From: JBBQDZ01 sp038237515 | Lineage (GTDB): Bacteria; Actinomycetota; Thermoleophilia; Gaiellales; Gaiellaceae | Direction of reading: 5' to 3' | DNA: 31,898 bases | Assembly: GCA_038237515.1 (NCBI GenBank) | Contig: JBBRYP010000055.1 | Location: forward strand, 1 to 31,898 | Made by a program: the position numbers and the translations under genes | The notes under the pieces: model-generated | Told to the model about the DNA's origin: nothing | The model's input: the letters and a program-made list of their open reading frames with translations, nothing else | Databases searched by the model: none | In this document: piece after piece, positions 21,344 to 28,619 of the stretch | Layout of the letters: every line of letters begins with the position of its first letter | Position numbering within the stretch: the first letter of the stretch is position 1

Positions 21344-22912
21344 TTAGGAGTTCGCGCTCTCCGAGAGGATCGCCTCCATGATGCGCTTTGCGATCGGCGC
21401 CGCAGTCTCGCCGCCGGTCGCGTGCTGGTTCTCGAGGACGACGGCGACGGCGACGCGCGGCGCGTCCGCGGGTGCGAAGGCGATGAACCAGGTCGTGTTC
21501 GTGTGCTCGATCCCTGTCTCGGCGGTTCCCGTCTTGCCGGCGACGCGCACGCCCGAGATCTGTGCGGCGGTGCCCGTGCCGCCCGTCACCACGGCCTCCA
21601 TCATCCCGCTCAGATCGGCTGCGGTCTGCGGCTTGATCGCGCGGCCGAGCTCCTGCGGGCGCGTTCGCGCCAGCGTCTTACGGTCGGGGCCGACGATGCG
21701 CTGCACGACGTACGGGCGCATCACGGCACCGCCGTTGCCGATCGCGCCGGTCACCATCGCCATCTGGAGCGGCGTCACCAGCATCCGCTCTTGGCCAAAC
21801 GCGAGCCGTCCCGGATCGACCTGGAAGCGGTTCTTCGGGAAGAACAGGTGCGTTCCGTTGTACAGGCCGCTCGGGGCCCGCTCGTTCACGGGCGTCTCGA
21901 GCGGGGGCACCGAGTAGAGGCCGAAGCGCTTCGCGTAGTCGAGCACGAGGATCGGGCCGAGCCGTTTCCCGATCTCGCAGAAGACGGCGTTGATCGAGTG
22001 CTGGAGCGCCTGGGTGAAATCGACTCGACCGAACTGCTCAGGGCCGTTCTGGTCGGAGAAGTTCGTGACGTGCTTGCCGTACTCGACGCAGTAGCCGGGG
22101 TCGTCGAACATCGAGTCGAGGTGGAAGCGGCCGGTGTCGAGGGCGGCGGCGGCGGTGATCACCTTGAAGCTCGAGCCCGGCGTGAAGAGACCGTCCGTGG
22201 CGCGATTCAGGAGCGGCGCAGAGGGCTTGCACGGCGCCGTGATCCGCGTGATCGCGCTGAAGTTGCGCTCGACGAGGCTCGGGTCGTAGGTCGGCGCCGA
22301 GGCCATGACGAGCACCTTCCCGGTCGCCGGGTCGAGGGCCACGGCGGCGCCGCACTGGCCTCGGAGCGCGTCGTTCGCCACCCGCTGCGCCTTCGCGTCG
22401 AGGGTCAGCACGACGTTGTTGCCAGTGATCGTCACGCCCTTCAGGCGGTCGAGCGTCGTCCGGAAGACGGTCTTCAGGCTCTTGTTCGTTGCCGTCAGGT
22501 AGTCGTTCTCGGAGCGCTCGATGCCGGCCCGTGAACGAACCTGCGTCGAGTAGCCGACGACGTGCGGCGCGAGGTCGCCGCTCGGGTAGCGTCGGAAGTA
22601 GAAGGTCTTGTCCCCGACCCGCTTGACCCGGTTCGAGGCGAGCACCGTTCGCCCATCCGCCGCGTAGATCAGCCCGCGCTTGATCGTGAACTGCGCGACG
22701 CGCTCGATGGCGTTGTCCTGCCGGTCGGCAAGGCCGGCGGCGGCCCACGTCTGCCAGTAGGTCGTCGCCACGATCAGCGCCGCGAGGAGGATCATCGAGC
22801 CGACGGCCACTCGGATGATCTGCTTGTTCAACGAACTTTTCCGAAAAGTTCGATCAAAAGGCTGGGTGCGAGCGTAAGACGGTAGCCACGGCCGCGTACG
22901 AGGGCGCTGCAT
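21344..22912 (-). CDS. pbpA: Penicillin-binding protein 2-like transpeptidase PbpA
   Basis: A 522-residue class B PBP that cross-links peptidoglycan beside the glycosyltransferase RodA. One N-terminal membrane helix (VAVGSMILLAALIVATTYW), a non-catalytic domain, then the penicillin-binding domain with the three motifs TPGSSFKVI (SxxK), HSINAVF (SxN) and VAGKTGTAE (KTG). The length is close to mycobacterial PbpA. ATG 22912 abuts the rodA stop (TGAATG) and has GGGGAGCGGAAG upstream, so it is chosen. It adds a 27-residue basic cytoplasmic tail, part of which is encoded by a perfect palindrome at 22832-22852. TTG 22831, giving MNKQIIRVAVG, is a serious alternative because homologues start that way. 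Confidence 0.94.
   Translation of the reverse strand: MQRPRTRPWLPSYARTQPFDRTFRKSSLNKQIIRVAVGSMILLAALIVATTYWQTWAAAGLADRQDNAIERVAQFTIKRGLIYAADGRTVLASNRVKRVGDKTFYFRRYPSGDLAPHVVGYSTQVRSRAGIERSENDYLTATNKSLKTVFRTTLDRLKGVTITGNNVVLTLDAKAQRVANDALRGQCGAAVALDPATGKVLVMASAPTYDPSLVERNFSAITRITAPCKPSAPLLNRATDGLFTPGSSFKVITAAAALDTGRFHLDSMFDDPGYCVEYGKHVTNFSDQNGPEQFGRVDFTQALQHSINAVFCEIGKRLGPILVLDYAKRFGLYSVPPLETPVNERAPSGLYNGTHLFFPKNRFQVDPGRLAFGQERMLVTPLQMAMVTGAIGNGGAVMRPYVVQRIVGPDRKTLARTRPQELGRAIKPQTAADLSGMMEAVVTGGTGTAAQISGVRVAGKTGTAETGIEHTNTTWFIAFAPADAPRVAVAVVLENQHATGGETAAPIAKRIMEAILSESANS
22832..22852. promoter_or_regulatory. Perfect AT-rich palindrome at the pbpA 5' end
   Basis: CGAACTTTTC, one central C, GAAAAGTTCG: a perfect 21-bp palindrome, strikingly AT-rich for this DNA, directly touching the alternative TTG start at 22831. 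It may be an operator or an mRNA hairpin controlling pbpA within the operon. It codes for FRKSS-like residues if the ATG start is used. Confidence 0.5.
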
Positions 22913-24250
22913 TCATCTTCCGCTCCCCTTTAGCCTTTCCCCGCCGAGCGGGGAAAGAGTGTTTGCCCGGTGCGAGATGAGCAGGAGGCCCGCGAGCAGG
23001 ATGAAGTTCGCGACGACGCTCGAGCCCCCGTAGCTGACGAAGGGAAGTGTGATCCCCGTCAGCGGGATCACGCGCAGGACCCCTCCGACGATGATGAACG
23101 TCTGCAGCGCGAAGCCGAAGGTGAGCCCGAGCGCCAGCAGCTTCGAGAAACCGTCCTGCGCGAGGAGCGCGATCCGGAAGCCGCGCAGCGCGAAGAGCAT
23201 GTACACGAGGAGCAGCGCCGCGACGCCGGCGAGCCCGAGCTCCTGTGCGAGGGCGGAGTAGATGAAGTCCGTCTTGAGGTCGGGGATCAGCGGAGTCCCG
23301 TTCGTGTAGACGAAGGTGCCCTCGCCGAGGCCGGTCCCGCCGTAATGGCCGTTCGCGATCGAGTAGAGCGACTTGACGAGCTGGTAGCTCGCACAATCCT
23401 GCCGCAACGCGGGCTTTCCCGTCAGCGCGCAGTGGACGGCGTGGTCGGTCCAAGGCTGGCGCCAGATCGTGACGCGCGAGCGGACGTGCGAGACCTTCGT
23501 GTACGCAGCGGTCGCCCCGGCCACGAAGAGGCCCAGGCCGACGAGGACGAAGGTGATCCGGGACGTCGCCACGTACAGGAGCGCGAGGAAGATCCCGAAG
23601 TAGAGGAGCGCGCTGCCGAGGTCCTTCGTCTCGACGAGGACGAGCATGGCCGCCCCCCAGATCACGAGCAGGGGGCCGAGATCCTTGGGCCGACCCTGCG
23701 CGAGCACCTCGCGCTTCTCGCGCAGGTAGGCGGCGAGGAAGACGATCAGCAGGATCTTCGCCAGCTCGCCGGGCTGGAACTGGAGCGAACCCACGTGCAC
23801 CCACAGCCGCGCGCCGTTGATCGTCTGGCCGACCCCTGGCAGCGCCGGCAGCGCCAGCAGGACGAGCGCGCCGAGGCCGAACAGGTACTTGTAGCTTTCG
23901 AGCCGACGGTAGTCCCGGCGCAGGACGACGAGCGTCAGGACGAGGAAACCGAGGGCGATCACGATCCAGAGGCCCTGCTTGAAGGCCGCCTTGTCGTCCA
24001 GCCGGTAGATCTCGGTGATCCCGATCGCTGTCAGAAGAGCGCCCATCGGCATCAGGAAGGGGTCGGCCTCCGGCACGGTGAGACGCTCGACGACGTGTCC
24101 GATCAGGTACAGGACGAGGAAGAACAGTCCGTAGGAGAGCGAGCCTGTCGAGACGACGTGCTGCCGGGCGATGTAGACGCTCGCGAAGCCGACGCCGGTC
24201 AGGACCCCGACGACGAGGAGCGCGAACAGCTCCCGGTTCCGGGGGCTCAC
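22913..24250 (-). CDS. rodA: SEDS-family peptidoglycan polymerase RodA/FtsW
   Basis: A 445-residue polytopic membrane protein with about 12 helices. It polymerises lipid II into glycan strands, working with the class B PBP encoded next. SEDS signatures are INGARLWVHVGSLQFQPGEL, AKILLIVFLAAYL, the Asp-containing loop IPDLKTDFIYSALAQELG, and the end LPFVSYGGSSVVANFILLAG. The large extracellular loop has DHAVHCALTGK and ...QDCASYQ, two Cys that could form a disulfide. GTG 24250 overlaps the pstP stop (GTGA). Whether it serves elongation or division cannot be told from sequence; synteny with Mycobacterium rodA favours elongation. The 3' end carries a hairpin. Confidence 0.94.
   Translation of the reverse strand: MSPRNRELFALLVVGVLTGVGFASVYIARQHVVSTGSLSYGLFFLVLYLIGHVVERLTVPEADPFLMPMGALLTAIGITEIYRLDDKAAFKQGLWIVIALGFLVLTLVVLRRDYRRLESYKYLFGLGALVLLALPALPGVGQTINGARLWVHVGSLQFQPGELAKILLIVFLAAYLREKREVLAQGRPKDLGPLLVIWGAAMLVLVETKDLGSALLYFGIFLALLYVATSRITFVLVGLGLFVAGATAAYTKVSHVRSRVTIWRQPWTDHAVHCALTGKPALRQDCASYQLVKSLYSIANGHYGGTGLGEGTFVYTNGTPLIPDLKTDFIYSALAQELGLAGVAALLLVYMLFALRGFRIALLAQDGFSKLLALGLTFGFALQTFIIVGGVLRVIPLTGITLPFVSYGGSSVVANFILLAGLLLISHRANTLSPLGGERLKGSGR
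22935..22957 (-). repeat. Hairpin near the rodA/pbpA junction
   Basis: CTTTCCCCGC, CGA loop, GCGGGGAAAG: ten-base perfect arms in the last codons of rodA, 23 bases from the pbpA ATG. It resembles the hairpin after sufB (GGGGAAA / TTTCCCC with a three-base loop). It may set transcript processing between rodA and pbpA or be a member of a palindrome family. Confidence 0.45.
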
Positions 24251-25440
24251 GGGACGATGCCCCCCTCGTAGCGGGCGATCTCGGCCCGGGCGGCGTCGTA
24301 GCCGACGAGGTGGTGGTCGAAGAGCCTCCTCCGCTCGGCGAGGGAGAGCTCGCCGGCGCGGATCCGGCTGACGTAGACCGTGCGGTAGAGGTGCAGGCTG
24401 CCGACGACGTCGTAGGGGAAGCCCTGGTAGACGGCGAGGTGACCGTCGGGCTCCGCACCGACGAAGTGCGCCCGGGAGAGCGCCCACAGTCCGAGTGCCG
24501 CGGCGATCGCGAGCAGCGCCAGAGCCGCCGCTCCCGCAAGCAGGAGGCGCTTCGAGCGAGAGCGGCGGCTCGGCCGCGGCGGCGCCTCCACCCAGTCGTC
24601 GTCCCAGCCCGGCTCCGGCTCGGCGGTGAGGACGGGCACGCCGTCGAGCCCAGAGAGTGTGTCTTCCTCGTCCTGCGCAGCCACAGCGGGGGGAGCCTCG
24701 CGTAGCTCGGCGGTCTCCTTCAGGCCGCCGCCGATCTCGAAGAGGACGACGGTGATGTTGTCCTCGCCGCCGTTCCGGTTGGCGGCGCTCACGAGCGCCC
24801 GCGCGACGGCGTCCAGCCGCGGGCGCTCCTTCTCGACGATCGAGAGGATCGCCGAGTCGTCGACCATGGTCGTCAGCCCGTCTGAGCAGAGCAGGAAGAC
24901 GTCGCCGGCCTTGGCCTCGACGGTGAAGGTGTCGACGTCGATGTCGGCCTCGGTCCCGAGGGCGCGCGTGATCACCGAGCGCTGCGGGTGCACCTCCGCC
25001 TCCTCGGGCGAGAGCTTCCCGCTGCGCACGAGCTCCGCCACCAGCGAGTGATCCTGCGTGAGCTGCTCGAGGCGGCCGTCGCGGGCGAGGTAGGCGCGCG
25101 AGTCGCCGACGTGGCCGAGCGCGACCGTCCCGTCGCCGGCGAGGGCGACGGTCATTGTCGTGCCCATGCCGGCGACCCGGTCGTCCTCGCTCGACCGGCG
25201 GTGGACACGGCGGTTCGCCTCCTCGATCAGCGCCCGCACGCGGTCTTCGCCGGCCGCGCCCCCGGCCGCCGCGCGCTCGCTCACGGCTGCGGCGGCCAGG
25301 CGCGAGGCGACCTCGCCGGCCTGGGCGCCTCCCATGCCGTCGGCGATCGCGAAGAACGGCGGCTCGCAGACGAAGGAGTCCTCGTTGCGGCGCCGCTTGC
25401 GGCCCGGGTCGGTATGGCTGGCGCTGCGGACGACGATCAA
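24247..25440 (-). CDS. pstP: PP2C-family Ser/Thr phosphatase PstP
   Basis: A 397-residue membrane phosphatase that reverses PknB-type phosphorylation. Metal-binding motifs are all present: RRRNEDSF, AIADGMGG, MGTTMTVAL, GHVGDSRAY, LLCSDGLT and GEDNITVVLF. After ~240 catalytic residues and an acidic linker (EDTLSGLDG; PGWDDDW) comes one membrane helix (LLLAGAAALALLAIAAALGLW), then ~85 extracellular residues with QGFPYDVVGSLHLYRTVYVS, as in mycobacterial PstP. The TTG start at 25440 overlaps the fhaB stop (TTGA), the only start compatible with the usual N-terminus (IVVRSASHTDPGRKR). Confidence 0.95.
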   Translation of the reverse strand: MIVVRSASHTDPGRKRRRNEDSFVCEPPFFAIADGMGGAQAGEVASRLAAAAVSERAAAGGAAGEDRVRALIEEANRRVHRRSSEDDRVAGMGTTMTVALAGDGTVALGHVGDSRAYLARDGRLEQLTQDHSLVAELVRSGKLSPEEAEVHPQRSVITRALGTEADIDVDTFTVEAKAGDVFLLCSDGLTTMVDDSAILSIVEKERPRLDAVARALVSAANRNGGEDNITVVLFEIGGGLKETAELREAPPAVAAQDEEDTLSGLDGVPVLTAEPEPGWDDDWVEAPPRPSRRSRSKRLLLAGAAALALLAIAAALGLWALSRAHFVGAEPDGHLAVYQGFPYDVVGSLHLYRTVYVSRIRAGELSLAERRRLFDHHLVGYDAARAEIARYEGGIVP

Positions 25441-25913
25441 GGTTCGAACCTCAGGTCGGTTTGGCCGATTCGCACCACGTCGCCGGCACGCAGCTTGTGC
25501 GGCGCGCGCAGGCGCATCCCGTTGACGTAGGTGCCGTTCGTCGAGCCCACGTCCTGCACCCAAACGCCGTCCCGCCTCGGCTCGAAGCGCGCATGCGTGG
25601 CGGAGGCGAACTCGTCGGCGTCGAGCGGCACGTCGTTCTGGGTGCCGCGGCCGACGCTGAGCGCGCGCGCGTCCAGGACGTGCTCGCCGCCCGAGTCGAG
25701 GGCCGGGCTCTGCAGGACGACGAGCCGCGCCGGCCGCGCCGGCGTCGCCGCGAGCTGCCTGGCCTGCTGCGGGGCGAGCACGAAGCTCTCCTGGGGAACC
25801 CGAAGATCGCGGCTTGCGCTTCGGACGATGCGCCAGATGAAGAGGTAGAGCAGGACGATGAAGGCGATCTTGAGGAGGAGCAGCGCCTCCTCGACCGCGA
25901 TCGAGGCGATCAT
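25437..25913 (-). CDS. fhaB: FHA-domain protein FhaB (FipA) with N-terminal membrane helix
   Basis: A 158-residue protein: one N-terminal membrane helix (LLLLKIAFIVLLYLFIWRIV), then an FHA domain from about residue 65 that binds phosphothreonine. FHA motifs are LSVGRGTQNDVPLD, ASATHARFE and VGSTNGTYVNG (the SxxH position reads SATH). It is the counterpart of mycobacterial FhaB, which contacts PknB substrates and division proteins. ATG 25913 overlaps the fhaA stop (ATGA). Confidence 0.93.
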   Translation of the reverse strand: MIASIAVEEALLLLKIAFIVLLYLFIWRIVRSASRDLRVPQESFVLAPQQARQLAATPARPARLVVLQSPALDSGGEHVLDARALSVGRGTQNDVPLDADEFASATHARFEPRRDGVWVQDVGSTNGTYVNGMRLRAPHKLRAGDVVRIGQTDLRFEP

Positions 25914-26680
25914 CCGGGCAGTTCGCGGCCGAAGACCAGCTCGGTCGAGCCCACCGTCACCGTGTCGCCGTTCTCGAGCTTCGCGCGCCGCTCCCGGCGG
26001 CCGTTCACGAGCATGCCGTTCGTGGAGTCGAGGTCGACGGCCCAGTAGGACGTTCCCTCCTGGCGAACCTCGGCATGCCGGCGCGAGACGTTCGGGTCGG
26101 CGAGCTGGAGGTCGCATTCCCGCGAGCGGCCGATGACGACGCGCCGCTTGTCGAGCTCGTGGCGCTTGCCGTCGACGGTCAGCGTCACCACCTCCCGCTC
26201 CAGCCCGAGCTCCTCCGGCGAGGCCGCCTCGGTCGCCTGCGGCCTCGGCTTGTAGATCATCGTCGCCCCTGCCTCGACCTGCGGCCCCGGGCCGATCCCG
26301 TCGCGTTGAGGGCCCTGCGCCATGCGCGTCGCGATCCCGAACTCGCCGACCTCGAGATCGTCGTCCGTCTCCAGCAGCACCACCGGCTCCGTGAGGAGCG
26401 CATACCCCTCGCGCCGCGCATGCTCGGAGAGGTAGTCCTGCAGCTCCCCCTGCAGCTCTGCCTCGTAGTCTTCGAACTGGTCGCGGTCCGAGGTGGAGAG
26501 GTACACCGTGTACTCGTTCGGGACGTACACGCGCGAGACCGAGATCATCCTGTGGTCGTCCATCTCCTTCACCAGCTTGCGTGCCAGCTCCACGGGCTGG
26601 ACGTGCGTCCGGAATGCGCGGCCGAAGACGCCCTCGAAGATCGATTCGATCTTCTGCTCGATGTTGCGCAGCACGCTCAC
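25910..26680 (-). CDS. fhaA: FHA-domain protein FhaA with N-terminal DUF3662
   Basis: A 256-residue cytosolic protein. The N-terminal ~120 residues are the DUF3662/FhaA domain (VLRNIEQKIESIFEGVFGRA; FRTHVQPVELARKLVKEMDD; SRVYVPNEYTVYLS). A linker with TMIYKPRPQ, a possible kinase target threonine, leads to a C-terminal FHA domain (VVIGRSRECDLQL; PNVSRRHAEV; DLDSTNGMLVNG). In mycobacteria FhaA binds phosphorylated MviN and PbpA to regulate late peptidoglycan steps. GTG 26680 is chosen because homologues start at this VLRNIEQ motif. It lies 24 nt after a TACACT box and begins a tightly coupled operon running through to ddl. Confidence 0.94.
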   Translation of the reverse strand: MSVLRNIEQKIESIFEGVFGRAFRTHVQPVELARKLVKEMDDHRMISVSRVYVPNEYTVYLSTSDRDQFEDYEAELQGELQDYLSEHARREGYALLTEPVVLLETDDDLEVGEFGIATRMAQGPQRDGIGPGPQVEAGATMIYKPRPQATEAASPEELGLEREVVTLTVDGKRHELDKRRVVIGRSRECDLQLADPNVSRRHAEVRQEGTSYWAVDLDSTNGMLVNGRRERRAKLENGDTVTVGSTELVFGRELPG

Positions 26681-26704
26681 GCCGACGGGGTTCCCCCGCC
26701 TTCG

Positions 26705-26729
26705 AGTGTAGTGATGTGGTCTGTGATGT
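26705..26729 (-). promoter_or_regulatory. fhaA-operon promoter: two ACATCAC repeats abutting TACACT
   Basis: On the minus strand: ACATCAC, AGACC, ACATCAC, then directly TACACT as the -10 box, with the predicted start near 26698. The same layout precedes the HNH gene (30430-30454). Direct repeats with a 12-bp period over the -35/spacer suggest a regulator site rather than sigma recognition. Confidence 0.5.
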
Positions 26730-26781
26730 TGCCCGGTTCCTGGGACTCTGGCGCTGCGCGATCGCGGCAGGGGCCTGGCGA

Positions 26782-26800
26782 ACATTGCCGGCTACATCAC
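26782..26800 (+). promoter_or_regulatory. Inverted, degenerate copy of the ACATCAC repeat pair
   Basis: ACATTGC, CGGCT, ACATCAC, again a 5-bp spacer, overlapping the stop of the upstream kinase gene. It faces the fhaA promoter copy across ~50 bp, making a 27-bp imperfect inverted repeat with it. No -10 box follows, so it is more likely an accessory operator than a promoter. Confidence 0.4.
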
Positions 26801-28530
26801 TGGCTCTCGGATCTGAGCGATCGTTCGTGCGTCTGGACGCGCAAGCGCTCGGCTAGGGAGCGGAGCGCAGCCGCCTCCTGTAGGGCTCCGAGGACGAGGC
26901 AGGTGATCCAGGCGCACGCGACGAGCGGCGCGACCTGGGCGTCGGGGCTCGGGATCAGGGTTGCGCCGAGCAGCACGGCGCCCAGCAGCGCGACCCCCCA
27001 GGCTCCGCGGTTGCGGAAGAGGGGGACCGCGGCCGCGACGGCTGCGAGGACGGCTGCCTCACGGGCCGGAGTCGGCCGCGCAGCGAGCGCGTGGAGGAGT
27101 GCGTGTGCCGCCTCGGTCGGCCCTCCGACTCCCGCGAGCACGGCCCCGGGCACCTGCCCGCCGACGAAGGGAAGGGCGCTTCCGGAGATGCCCGCGACCG
27201 CCTCGGCGGCGAGCACCGCGGTGGCAGCATGGAGCGCTCTCCGCAGACGATCGGGCACGAGTTGGACGGCGAGCGGCAGCACCGCCAGCGCGCCGAGAGG
27301 ACCGAGAAGCGGTCCGACGACGAAAAAGAGGCCGGCGCGGGGCGCCCGCCACGAGAGCGCGAGCCAGCCGGCGGCAAAGGCGCAGTACAGGAGCGAGAGG
27401 CCGAGGGAGAGGTTCCCGAGCGGGAGGATCGGGACGGCGAGCGCGAAGGCGAGCCCGACACGGGGCCACACGAGGGACAGGCCCGCCGCTGTCGCCGCGA
27501 GCGCGGGCGCGCCCCCCTGCGGGAAGAACGGCACCGCCGCCGCCGCATAGCCGGCGTAGAGCGCAGCGGCTCCAGCCGCCGCCGCTGTCTCTTTCGGCCA
27601 GGTCCGGGGGACAGGCCCCCGGACCTGGCCCTTCGGGCCGCGGCTGCTTCGCCAGGTCCGTGGGAGAATCTTTCGGCCACGTCCCCTGGAGACGCCATTG
27701 CGGCGAGATCGGCCCGACCGCCGCAGCGAGGCTGCCAGCTTCGCAGCGCTCGGGCGCCGTCGAGGGTCGAGCGAGAGCGCGCCCGCGAGGAGCTCGGAGG
27801 TGCCGCGCGGCAGGTCCGGGCGGGTGGACGAGAGCGGCGGAGGGCCTTTTTCGATCGCGCGTGCCGTCTCGAGCAGCGAGGGCTCCCAGAACGGATGGCG
27901 TCCAGCCAGGGCCTCCCAGAGCATCACCCCGACCGACCACACGTCGGCCGCCGATGTCGCGGTCCGTCCGCGGAGTCGCTCGGGAGAGATGTATGCGAGG
28001 GTTCCCGGCACGTCGCCGACCGCGGTCAGCGTCTCTTCCTCCTTGATCAGTGCGAGCCCGAAGTCGAGGAGCCGCACCGAGGGCTCCGCTCCTTCGGCGA
28101 GCAGCACGTTGGAGGGCTTCACGTCGCGGTGGACGATTCCGTGCGCGTGCGCGTGCGCGAGGCCCTCGAGCACTTGGGCTGCGAGCTCGAGGATCGTCCC
28201 GTCGTCCAGCCCCCCGCTACGAAGCGCCTCGCGCAGCGTCCGCCCGGGGACGTACTCGTACGCGATGTAGACGTGCTCGGAGTCCCGCGCGAGCGCGTAG
28301 GCCCGCAGGCAGCGCTCGTGGCGGAGCCGCGCGGCCGTCGCCGCCTCCCGCTCCGCGCGGGACCCGGCGTTTCCCTCGCGCGGGACGATCTTCAGCGCGA
28401 TCTGCCGGCCCGTGGGCTCGTCGCGCGCGAGCCAGACCGACCCCGACCCGCCGCTCCCGAGCGGCCGCAGAGGGCGGTAGCGTCCGAGTACCAGCTTCGG
28501 CGACGCGGACGCGGCGGCGGCTTCGCCCAT
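26797..28530 (-). CDS. Ser/Thr protein kinase with polytopic membrane domain
   Basis: A 577-residue protein in two halves. Residues ~15-270 are a complete kinase: LGSGGSGSVWLARD, IALKIVPRE, IVHRDVKPSNVLL, RLLDFGLALI and AYISPERLRG. A basic linker (about 275-312) contains a repeated PRTW peptide and is encoded by a palindromic repeat. The C-terminal ~260 residues hold about 8-10 hydrophobic segments (AAALYAGYAAAAVPFF; LALSWRAPRAGLFFVVGPLLG; GALAVLPLAVQLV; GVALLGAVLLGATLIP), an integral membrane domain I do not recognise. This is unlike the single-helix PknB layout and suggests sensing within the membrane. It lies ~115 bp upstream of fhaA and could phosphorylate proteins recognised by the FHA domains. 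PknA of mycobacteria is not an obvious orthologue. Confidence 0.88.
   Translation of the reverse strand: MGEAAAASASPKLVLGRYRPLRPLGSGGSGSVWLARDEPTGRQIALKIVPREGNAGSRAEREAATAARLRHERCLRAYALARDSEHVYIAYEYVPGRTLREALRSGGLDDGTILELAAQVLEGLAHAHAHGIVHRDVKPSNVLLAEGAEPSVRLLDFGLALIKEEETLTAVGDVPGTLAYISPERLRGRTATSAADVWSVGVMLWEALAGRHPFWEPSLLETARAIEKGPPPLSSTRPDLPRGTSELLAGALSLDPRRRPSAAKLAASLRRSGRSRRNGVSRGRGRKILPRTWRSSRGPKGQVRGPVPRTWPKETAAAAGAAALYAGYAAAAVPFFPQGGAPALAATAAGLSLVWPRVGLAFALAVPILPLGNLSLGLSLLYCAFAAGWLALSWRAPRAGLFFVVGPLLGPLGALAVLPLAVQLVPDRLRRALHAATAVLAAEAVAGISGSALPFVGGQVPGAVLAGVGGPTEAAHALLHALAARPTPAREAAVLAAVAAAVPLFRNRGAWGVALLGAVLLGATLIPSPDAQVAPLVACAWITCLVLGALQEAAALRSLAERLRVQTHERSLRSESQ
27596..27630. repeat. 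15-bp-arm palindrome with ACAGG loop inside the kinase gene
   Basis: Perfect 15-base arms (27596-27610, 27616-27630) around ACAGG, sharing its core and loop with the palindrome in sufD. Partial direct copies of the arm flank it: TTCGCCAGGTCCG at 27648-27660 and TTTCGGCCACGTCC at 27671-27684. The array encodes the linker with two PRTW motifs and keeps the frame open. Confidence 0.6.
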
Positions 28531-28585
28531 CCGGAGGAAGGTTGGCCGCGGCAGGAGAAACTCCTTTGCAAGCCGAACAGACCGC

Positions 28586-28591
28586 TACAGT
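28586..28591 (+). promoter_or_regulatory. -10 box TACAGT for the CARDB-like gene
   Basis: TACAGT lies 28 nt before ATG 28620 and predicts a short leader with GGAG 6 nt before the ATG. TTTGCA upstream is a possible but close -35. The 89-bp region is divergent with the kinase gene. Confidence 0.35.
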
Positions 28592-28619
28592 GGCCGCGGG
28601 GTTCGCCCCGGAGCGCGAG

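Noticed and set aside
26075..28046. Long plus-strand frames opposite fhaA and the polytopic kinase
   Set aside because: Shadows of the minus-strand kinase and FHA genes, which have complete motif sets.
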